Below are positions 56,180 to 64,000 of a stretch of DNA of 64,000 nt, piece after piece (position 1 is the first letter of the stretch; every line of letters begins with the position of its first letter). The notes under the pieces are model-generated. The model did not search any database, was not told the DNA's origin, and saw only the letters and a program-made list of their open reading frames with translations. Where the stretch lies: contig WTPW01000607.1 in assembly GCA_009809945.1 (NCBI GenBank), positions 127,473 to 191,472 on the forward strand. Reading direction: 5' to 3'. This DNA is from Gigaspora margarita. Its lineage: Eukaryota > Glomeromycota > Glomeromycetes > Diversisporales > Gigasporaceae. Made by a program: the position numbers and the translations under genes.

Positions 56180-57720
56180 ATATCGCTCTTACTACTAGAG
56201 CACATAGATATCAATATAAAATAAAATTGAAAAAATGAGCATAAAGTGTTTATCTATTATCAAAAATACTGAGATAAATCATACTAATAGAACATGTAAT
56301 TTTGATAGTTTGTTTATATGTGAAAAGAATTAATATAAGGCATTCATTCTTTACAAAAATTTTAAACAACTTTTCTATAGGTGTAGCTATAACCATTGTC
56401 AGCATATATTATTGCATATGATCTTTTGCCTTTAATCAGTTTCTTTTTGTAGATTGATGATCTCAACTGATTCTGTAATGTTTCTGATAATAAATATATA
56501 CCGTTAATAGAATTATCTAAATTTGGAATCAAAAAGAATAAAATGAAGGCATTTATACATTACTAATAGAACATTTAATAGAAAAGATGATTATAAAGAA
56601 TTTGCTGATTATTGAAAATTTGCTAAAGAGAGTATTATCAAGATAGTATTAGGGTAAAAAAGATAAAAAGAACTTTGAATATTATTAATAATCTCAAAAA
56701 TCTTCTAATATAAATAATATTATATTTTATCTCAGGAACTATTATCTAATAATATACTTTACTATTATCAAAAATTTACAGAAATGGATAGTGCTGTTAA
56801 AAATTTTTAATTTTATTTATGTAGCATAAACTAATAAGTAGATTTTCTCAATTAATTTTTGGTATGTGTATAACGTTTTTAAAATTGATGTTTTTGTCAA
56901 ATTTTACTCTAAACAACTATATATCTGTTAAATAACCAGATTGTAAGCATTCTTAAAAATATGCTTTTTATTTAAATATTTATCCTAAACAGTTACAACT
57001 GTTAAATTACTAGGATACTTTTATTTACACAGAATTAACGTTAAAAAAAATGAATATAAGGTGTTTGCTCAGTTCAAAAAATCTGCTAATATAGGGCATA
57101 CTAAAAGAACAAATTGTTTTGGTTATTATTACGAATATGGAATAGGAGTTGAAAAAAATGAATACAAAGCAATCATATATTATCAAAAATCAGCAAATAT
57201 ATATAATTCTAATAGAATGTATCAAGTTGGTTATTGTTATTATTTAGGAATTAGAGTTGATATCAATAAGTATAAAGTATTTACATTTATATGAAGTCTG
57301 CTAAGGCAGGTAATTTCATAGGAATTAGGAAAACTGCCATTTGTTGTTATTTTGGAATTGGCATTGAAAGAAATAAAATGAATAGAATAAAAAGTATGTT
57401 AATTTTATTTTTGTTATTTATTGATCTATTTATTAGCAATTTAAGCTCATAAATATATATTTATTATTTGTATTATTTTAGCCTGTAAACAGAAAGAATT
57501 TTTAATATTTTACTATACAAAATAGCAAAACAAGAAGCGTAAGATATCAAAATTTGGCTATATAGATTATCTTAAATAATATGATGAAATTAAAGATTTC
57601 GAATATTATCAAAAATTTGCTGAAATAGATAAGGTTAAGAAGGATAAACATAAGTTATTCAAATCTTCAAAATCTGTTGTGATGAAGCTATAAGTAATTA
57701 GACAACTAATAACATTTAAA
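56180..57720 (+). pseudogene. Sel1-repeat protein remnant
   Basis: The clearest piece, 57061-57294, reads KKSANIGHTKRTNCFGYYYE, YGIGVEKNEYKAIIYYQKSA and YQVGYCYYLGIRVDINKYKV, two Sel1-like repeats (A..G...LG..Y..G.GV.....KA..YY.KSA). Degenerate units precede it (NHTNRTCNFDSL..EKN near 56270-56340, near 56530-56720) and follow it (KSAKAGNFIGIRKTAICCYF, GIGIERN at 57295-57390; FEYYQKFAEIDKVKKDKH near 57600). Stops separate them. Sel1 proteins are greatly expanded in these fungi and serve as helical scaffolds. No kinase domain is visible here. Confidence 0.7.
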
Positions 57721-58887
57721 AGATCAATAGTAAATTTTTATATAGCAAATATATTTTATTATAATAGATGGTATGATACTATCAAATGTACAATATATAT
57801 TATTTACATATATTTATTAAAAATTGTTTTTAAATTTTAATAAATACAATTTAAAATATTATAATAAAAATATATATATATTTACTAATCAAAAATTTTC
57901 TACATATAATAAATAGCTTGAGCTTCTACATATACTAGTAAGAAAAAAAATGAATTATATTAAACAACCTTAATAATTTTGTAATTAAATACTTATATAC
58001 AGTATGTATAAATATTTAATCAACAAATTCAACTATTTTAGTATTAATTTCAAAAATAAAAGTAATAATACCATATTTAAAAGTATTTCTCTTTTTGTTT
58101 TAACAAAATTCAACCTGTTTTTCTTCAATTGAATAATCAATTAGGTTTACTTTACTAAAACTATATAAGTTTCTGATCCAGTTTTATTAGTTACCCTTTT
58201 CTATTTTTCAAAATCAAACAACTTCACAATTCTTTGGTAGTCTTGTAATCCTTCGAATGTACAATTATATTTTCTTTGATAATGAATATATTTAAAGTTT
58301 TTTTCATTCTTGAAATAAATATAAAAATGTTTTTAGAGCAAGAAAATTCTATTGATTTTAACCCTTGAATAGAATGGTAAGAAGTTAAGCATTTTCTTAC
58401 AAGATTTATAAAAGAAAATAAAATTGTTGACAATTAGAAAAAAGAGAAATATAAAGTAGATATTGGTTATAATGTAATTTATTATTGTTATATTTTTATT
58501 TTGTATGCTCTCAAAGAGCCCTTAGGAATATAAGTTTTTGAACAAAAACCACAACAAATAGAGATTGTATAATGATAATTTTGTTTATTAACGTGTGATT
58601 ATTAATATATTATTAATTATGATTTTATCACATTTAAAATAATATACAAATGCGTCAAATTCGCCCAGATTCAATTTATTAATAAACAAAATTAGAATAT
58701 TTTATTTTAAAAAATTCAAAATATTTTACCATTATTTTAAATGTATTAAATATTAAACAAAAACAAAAAAGATGAAAATTAAAATTATATAACAAACTTC
58801 AAAAGTATTCACAACATTTCAGATTATTTAAAAATTATTCAAATTTAAATATTTATTTATAAGCCAAAAAATAATAATATAAAATAT
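57721..58887. other. AT-rich, no supported gene
   Basis: Around 58450-58575 the plus strand reads VDIGYNVIYYCYIFILYALK and EPLGI, V.EQKPQQIEIV, possibly an exon remnant, but no family is recognised. The minus-strand frame 58224-58433 is not convincing. Confidence 0.3.
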
Positions 58888-61792
58888 GGAATAATGTATT
58901 TGTCACACCCTAACACCCTATGACATTACATTTTTGTCACAGATCTGTAAATCAATACAAAATAGATTTAAATTTTTCTAAACTTTGAGCAAAGGTATTT
59001 TAATAACCACCAAATCAAATTCGATGAACTTTTTTTTGTTTGAATTTTATTGTTTTATAGGTTTAAAAAAAAAAAGTTTATTAAATTTGACTTGGTGGTT
59101 GTCAAGATATCTTTGCTTAAAGTTTCAAAAAATTCAAACCATCTATCAAAATAGAAGTAATAACCAAATTTTTCTAAACTTTAAGCGAAGGTATCTTGAC
59201 AACTACCAAGTTAAATTCAATGAACTTTTTTTTGTTTGAATTTTATAAACTTATAGAATTCAAAAAAAATATTCATCGAATTTGACTTGATGCTTGTCAA
59301 GATATCTTTGTTCAAAGTTTTAAAAAAAAACTCGAAACATTTATCAAAATAGAAATAATAACCAAATTTTTCTAAACTTTGAGCGAAGATATCTTGACAA
59401 CCACTAAGTCAAATTCAATGAACTTTTTTTTGTTTGAATTATATAAATGCATACAATTCAAAAAAAAAATTTCATCGAATTTGACTTGGTAGTTGTCAAT
59501 ATATCTTTGTTCAAAGTTTCAAAACAAACCCAAAACATCTATCAAAATAGAAGTAATAACCATATTTTTTCTAAACTTTGAGCGAAGGTATCTTGACAAC
59601 CACCAAGTCAAATTTGATGAACTTTTTTTGGTTTTAATTTTATAGATTCATAGAATTCAAAAAAAAAAATTTTATTAAATTTGACTTGATGGTTTTCAAG
59701 ATATCTTCGCTCAAAGTTTCAAAAAACAAAAACGTCTATCAAAATAGCAGTAGTAACCAAATTTATTTAAACTTTGAGCGAAGGTATCTTGACAACCATC
59801 AAGTCAAATTCGATGAACTTTTTTTGTTTGAATTCTATAAATTCATAAAATGCAAAGAAAAAAAGTTTATTGGATTTGACTTGGTGGTTGTCAAAATATC
59901 TTTGCTCAAAGTTTCAAAAAAAACTTAAAACATCTATCAAAATAAAAGTAATAACTAAATTTTTCTAAACTTTATAACCTCGGGTCCAATAGCATAGCGG
60001 TTATGCTCCAAGGTCGCAAATTAAAAGATTGCCAGTTCAAGTTCTGTGAACAGTGAATGCGAATTTTAATAATTGGTGTAACAAACTCTGCAAGGCCAAA
60101 TCTGTTAGTTTGGATCAATGATTTGGGTAACCAAAGTCACGAGATGTAGTGAATATCATGTTACGAACTCCTGGTAGCGTTTTCTGACAGATCTTGGCCA
60201 GTTTCGGTTAAGTGGGTACAGAAAGTCTGGGGTTAAAACTTGAACAGATAAGATTAGTAGGACTTATATTCTACTTAGCCAACTCTAGGCCGCGGATAAA
60301 GTAGTCCCTGTCGAACATTCATAAAAGGGTTGGGGCCCTACAATAACTGTGTATATGTAGTGAGTCATGTAGTAATAGAAGAATTGTGAACCAGAGGGTT
60401 TAAATAGGCAACTTCTGTAGTTGGGTTGTAGATATAGCAGCTAGTATGGAACTTTCAAGCGGACCACTTAAATTAGGCACCAAAAGTGCACGTGTGGCTA
60501 GTTGTATCCTCATTCATATAACAAATATTACGTCTATAACAACTTAATAAAGAATTGAGACAAGGTCTTAGTTGTAAAAATGAAAAAAAATTTTTTAAAC
60601 TTTGAACAAAGGTATCTTAGCAACCACCAAGTCAAATTCGACGAACTTTTTTTGTTTAAATTGTAAGCATTTATAAGATTCAAACAAAAAAATTTATCAA
60701 ATTTGACTTGGTGGTTGTTAAGATACCTTTGCTCAAAGTTTAGAAAAATTTGGTTATTACTTATATTTTGATAGATATTTTGGGTCTGGTTTGAAACTTT
60801 AAACAAAAATATCTTAACAACCACCAAGTCAAATTTGATGAACTTTTTTTCTTTGAATTGTATGTATCTATAAAATTCAAACAAAAAAAGTTCATCGAAT
60901 TTGACTTGGTGGTTGTCAAGATACTTTCGCTCAAAGTTTAGAAAAATTTGGTTATTACTTCTATTTTGATAGATGTTTTAAATTTTTTGAAACTTTAAGT
61001 GAAGATATCTTGACAACCACCAAGTCAAATTTAATAAACTTTTTTTTTGAATTCTATGAACCTATAAAATTAAAACAAAAAAAAAGTCCATCGAATTTGA
61101 CTTGGTAGTTGTCAAGATACTTTCACTCAAAGTTTAGAAAAAATTTGGTTATTACTTCTATTTTGATGGACGTTTTGAGTTTGTTTTGAAACTTTGAGCA
61201 AAGATATATTGACAACCACCATGTCAAATTCGATGAACTTTTTTTTTTGAATTGTATGCATCTATATAATTCAAATAAAAAAAAGTTCATCAAATTTGAC
61301 TTGGTGGTTGTCATGTTACCTTTGCTCAAAATTAAGAAAAATTTAGTTATTATTTCTATTTTGATAAATGTTTTGAGTTTTTTTTAAAACTTTGAGCAAA
61401 GTTATCTTGACAAGCATCAAGTCAAATTCCATGAACTTTTTTTTAAAAAAATTCTATAAATCTATAGAATTTAAACAAAAAAAAGTTTATTGAATTAACT
61501 TGGTGGTTGTCAAAATATCTTTGCTCAAAGTTTAGAAAAATTTGATTATTACTTCTATTTTGAAACTTTGAGCGAAGATATTTTGACAACCACCAAGTCA
61601 AATTTAATGAAATTTTTTTTTTGAATTCTATAAATCTATAAAATTCAAACAAAAAAAAGTTTATCAAATTTGACTTAGTGATTATTAAAATATCTTTGCT
61701 CAAAGTTTAAAAAATTTTAAATCTATTTTGTATTGATTTACAGACCCATGACATGAATATAATATTACAAGATGTGACAAATACATTATTCC
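58888..61792. mobile_element. 2.9 kb foldback (MULE-like) element with 9 bp target duplication
   Basis: Left end GGAATAATGTATTTGTCACA and right end its complement. TIR similarity continues for about 100 bp (CTGTAAATCAATACAAAATA). ATAAAATAT is duplicated perfectly (58879-58887, 61793-61801). The interior is an array of alternating units of about 210 bp, in which GACTTGGTGGTTGTCAAGAT and its complement alternate around GAATTCTATAAATTTATAGA-like centres. Short open frames repeating KFDLVVVKI or MSKGNMTTTKSN are translations of the array. A SINE is nested at 59974-60590. A 9 bp duplication with long TIRs suggests the Mutator superfamily. Confidence 0.85.
59974..60590 (+). mobile_element. tRNA-derived SINE 6 (head type II)
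   Basis: Plus-strand head TCCAATAGCATAGCGGTTAT and box B-like CCAGTTCAAGTTC. The shared tail is at 60385-60525, ending GTGTGGCTAGTTGTATCCTC. Poly-A is TGAAAAAAAA. The flanks TTTTTCTAAACTTT (59960-59973) and TTTTTTAAACTTT (60591-60603) are the target duplication. Confidence 0.85.
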
Positions 61793-61801
61793 ATAAAATA
61801 T

Positions 61802-62817
61802 ATATAAAAAAATAATAAAGTAATAAATAAAAAAATAAACAGAATAAAAAATATATATATTTATATAAAAATTAAGATCCTTAAGCATCATGTGTAGCCA
61901 AGTATCTAGTACTAGCAGTAGATAATCTCTCTAATAGTTTTTTTTAAGTTGTTTCGAAAGTTTCCACATCTTTAGATGAATTTGAAATATTTATAAGGCT
62001 TTACTGGGCTTTTTGATCTTCTTACATGCTTGCTCTTTCGAGAAGACTAAATAATATAATATTAAAATATTTAATTGATTATTTGCGATAGAAGGAAAAT
62101 TTTAACCAGGAGAAATTTTTATAATAAAACATAGTAAAATATTTTAATACAGGAATCATAATTCCTATAGTTTTATAAAAGTTTTTGAATTTTAATTGCT
62201 TGTAACTTATTATTTACCTAACTAATTTTACTGTTCTAGCTATTATTAAAATTACAAAAACTAGCTTTACAACTTTTATTAGAAGTCTACAAGATATTAA
62301 TTTAATAAAAAAATTAACTTTACATAAACTCTTTCTGCTGATCCACATTTCCAAAAATAGCAGAGAAGAAAAACATAGGCAAAGACAGAAACTACATTAG
62401 TTAACGTGCCTGATACAAATAACAAAAAAGAAAGATTGCTAAAAATAAACAATAGTTTAGTAGTAACATTATTAAAAAAATTAGTAGATAAGAGGCTAGA
62501 AAGAAACCTTTCATTTTTTGAAAAAAATTTTGAAAAATTTTGGGGAATTCTTTGAAAACCTGTAACGCCGATCTGTTTTGATCAATCATTTTACATGTCA
62601 ACAAACAAGCAATTAGTTCAAAACAAGTAAACAAACAAGTCATGTACAATTTAATCAAATTTTACAAAAACAAACATGTAAACATAGAAAAAATTTTTAA
62701 AACCAAGCTGATAACAGAATCAATAGAGATTAAATGAATATCCAATAGGTATCAGAGTAGAAAGTTAATTTTTTAAAAGATGGCTGTGTAGCACTAAGAA
62801 CTGGTATACAGGAATGT
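61802..62817. other. AT-rich, weak coding-looking stretch
   Basis: On the plus strand near 62406-62550 a frame reads NNKKERLLKINNSLVVTLLK, KLVDKRLERNLSFFEKNFEK, which looks more protein-like than the opposite-strand frame. No family can be named. Confidence 0.3.
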
Positions 62818-63003
62818 ATGAATTATTTAAAAAAAGCATATACAAAAGTGCAAATAGTAGACAAAGAAATAGCAAAAGCAATAGAATCATTATTAGCGAA
62901 AGAGGTCTGCCTAATTAGATACCTTTTGGAAAATTATTATACTCTAACAGAAAAGCAGCTAAAAGAAATTCAAAATAATACTATGGAAGGAAAAGTACAT
63001 TAG
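62818..63003 (+). CDS. short ORF, unknown (61 aa), possibly an exon fragment
   Basis: MNYLKKAYTKVQIVDKEIAK, AIESLLAKEVCLIRYLLENY and a C-terminal KQLKEIQNNTMEGKVH are helical and of coding-like composition. No domain is seen. In-frame continuation after the TAG is poor. Treat as a fragment. Confidence 0.3.
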   Translation: MNYLKKAYTKVQIVDKEIAKAIESLLAKEVCLIRYLLENYYTLTEKQLKEIQNNTMEGKVH

Positions 63004-63174
63004 AAAAAACCCAAGCAAGAAGAGAAGTTTTGCTAAACGCAGAGTGCGGTACATTAGATTATGGTATTGAGAAGAAGATGGGCACTAAAATGGAAGAAGT
63101 AGAGATAAATACTAAGAGAGCTTCCAGAAATCAGCTGATTTCTGGGTGGGTGGGTGGGTCAGCTGAAGTATCAG

Positions 63175-64000
63175 GTGTAATTCCGGCCAAAATTTCATAA
63201 TTCCGGCCAAAGTTGCAAAATTATTTTTGACCAAAATTATAGAATTATTAATAATATTTGATAATTAATAACTTTTGAACTACTGGACCAATTTTGATGA
63301 TTCAACACCAAAATGATCCTCTCAATGAGAGGGTTCTAGTGAGTCCAAATTTGTTAAAATCCAATCACAGGATTCTGTGATCAGAATAGATTTGTGTTAC
63401 TATAAAGTTCTATAATTTATTAAATAATTATAACCCATTTATTGCAACACAAATTTATTTCGATCTTATGATCCTGTAATTGTATTTTAATGATTTTGGG
63501 CTTATTAGAATCCTCTCATTGAGAGGATCATCTTGGTAATAAAATCATCGAAATTGGCCCAGTAGATCAGAAGTTATTAACAATTAAAAATTAATTTTTA
63601 ATTGTTAATAACTTCTGATATACTGGGCCAATTTCGATGATTTTACTACCAAAATGATTCTCTCAATGAGAGGATTCTAACGAGCCCAAAATCGTTAAAA
63701 CCCAATCACAGGATCCTGTGATCGAAATAAATTTGTGTTGCTATAAATGGGTTATAATTATTTAATAAATTATATAACTTTTATAGCAACACAAATCTAT
63801 TCCGATCACAGGATCCTGTGATTGGATTTTACCGATTTTGGGCTTGTTAGAATCCTCTCATTGTGAGGATCATTTTGGTAGTAAAATCATCAAAATTGGC
63901 CCAGTATATCAGAAGTTATTAACAATTAAAAATTAATTTTTAATTGTTAATAACTTCTGATCTACTGGGCCAATTTCGATGATTTTACTACCAAAATGAT
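63175..64000. mobile_element. palindromic tandem array with TTCCGGCCAAAATT word end, cut by the window end
   Basis: It starts with two TTCCGGCC words (63180, 63199). Hairpin units of about 330 bp follow, alternating an AATTAAAAATTAATTTTTAATT centre (63572, 63932) with a CACAGGATCCTGTGATCG segment and ATAATTATTTAATAAATTAT centre. TCTCAATGAGAGGATTCTA marks the unit arms. The right end is outside the window. Confidence 0.75.

Noticed and set aside
58985-61703. A repeated gene family encoding KFDLVVVKI/MSKGNMTTTKSN peptides
   Set aside because: The frames are translations of an inverted-unit array and occur equally on both strands.
1-64000. CRISPR-like arrays
   Set aside because: Direct repeats are plentiful, but none alternates with unique spacers of constant length. 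The genome is eukaryotic.

Overview
This window is a eukaryotic, very AT-rich, repeat-dominated contig with three long N gaps (328-816, 26006-26974, 46995-47807) and scattered single Ns. Short introns with GTAAGT-like donors, Sel1-like repeats, and recognisable Plavaka-, hAT- and Tigger/pogo-type transposases together with a characteristic Gag-like protein point to an arbuscular mycorrhizal fungus (Glomeromycotina, Rhizophagus-like). That placement rests on family recognition from memory, not on a search. I see no rRNA, no functional tRNA, no CRISPR and no clearly intact housekeeping gene.

Layout. 1-1.8 kb: AT-rich word repeats around a gap. 1.8-10.9 kb: the most gene-like block. It holds the C-terminal part of a protein-primed-type family B DNA polymerase, a small spliced gene, two convergent small ORFs, an HTH gene, a long decayed Gag plus retropepsin ORF without reverse transcriptase, a divergent Polinton-type integrase and two small intact ORFs. 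It may be one Maverick/Polinton-like element carrying a Gag-protease module, or nested elements. 11-21 kb: a hAT transposase pseudogene split by a non-autonomous element, which was itself hit by a SINE and by a 3.8 kb foldback element. 21-27.5 kb: 285 bp tandem repeats, pogo-like MITEs and a 4 kb hAT-like foldback. 27.5-34 kb: a 3.3 kb Tigger-like transposon with a three-exon transposase pseudogene, a SINE and a nearly identical truncated second Tigger copy. 35.2-37 kb: a second hAT pseudogene interrupted by a MITE with a perfect 8 bp target duplication. 37-50.4 kb: one Plavaka-like transposase gene blown apart by at least five insertion events, several of them multiply nested. 50.6-54.7 kb: a hexapeptide-repeat ORF, a palindrome, a SINE and a decayed Glomeromycotina-type gene. 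56-57.7 kb: Sel1-repeat remnants. 58.9-61.8 kb: a foldback element with a perfect 9 bp target duplication. 63.2-64 kb: a palindromic array running off the end.

Two general patterns stand out. First, many non-autonomous elements with 8 bp duplications and YARNG-type ends carry at both ends tandem copies of an 8-14 bp word that differs from element to element. Second, six long tRNA-derived SINEs use two kinds of tRNA-like head; the tail is visibly shared by both kinds. Target duplications let many insertions be ordered in time.
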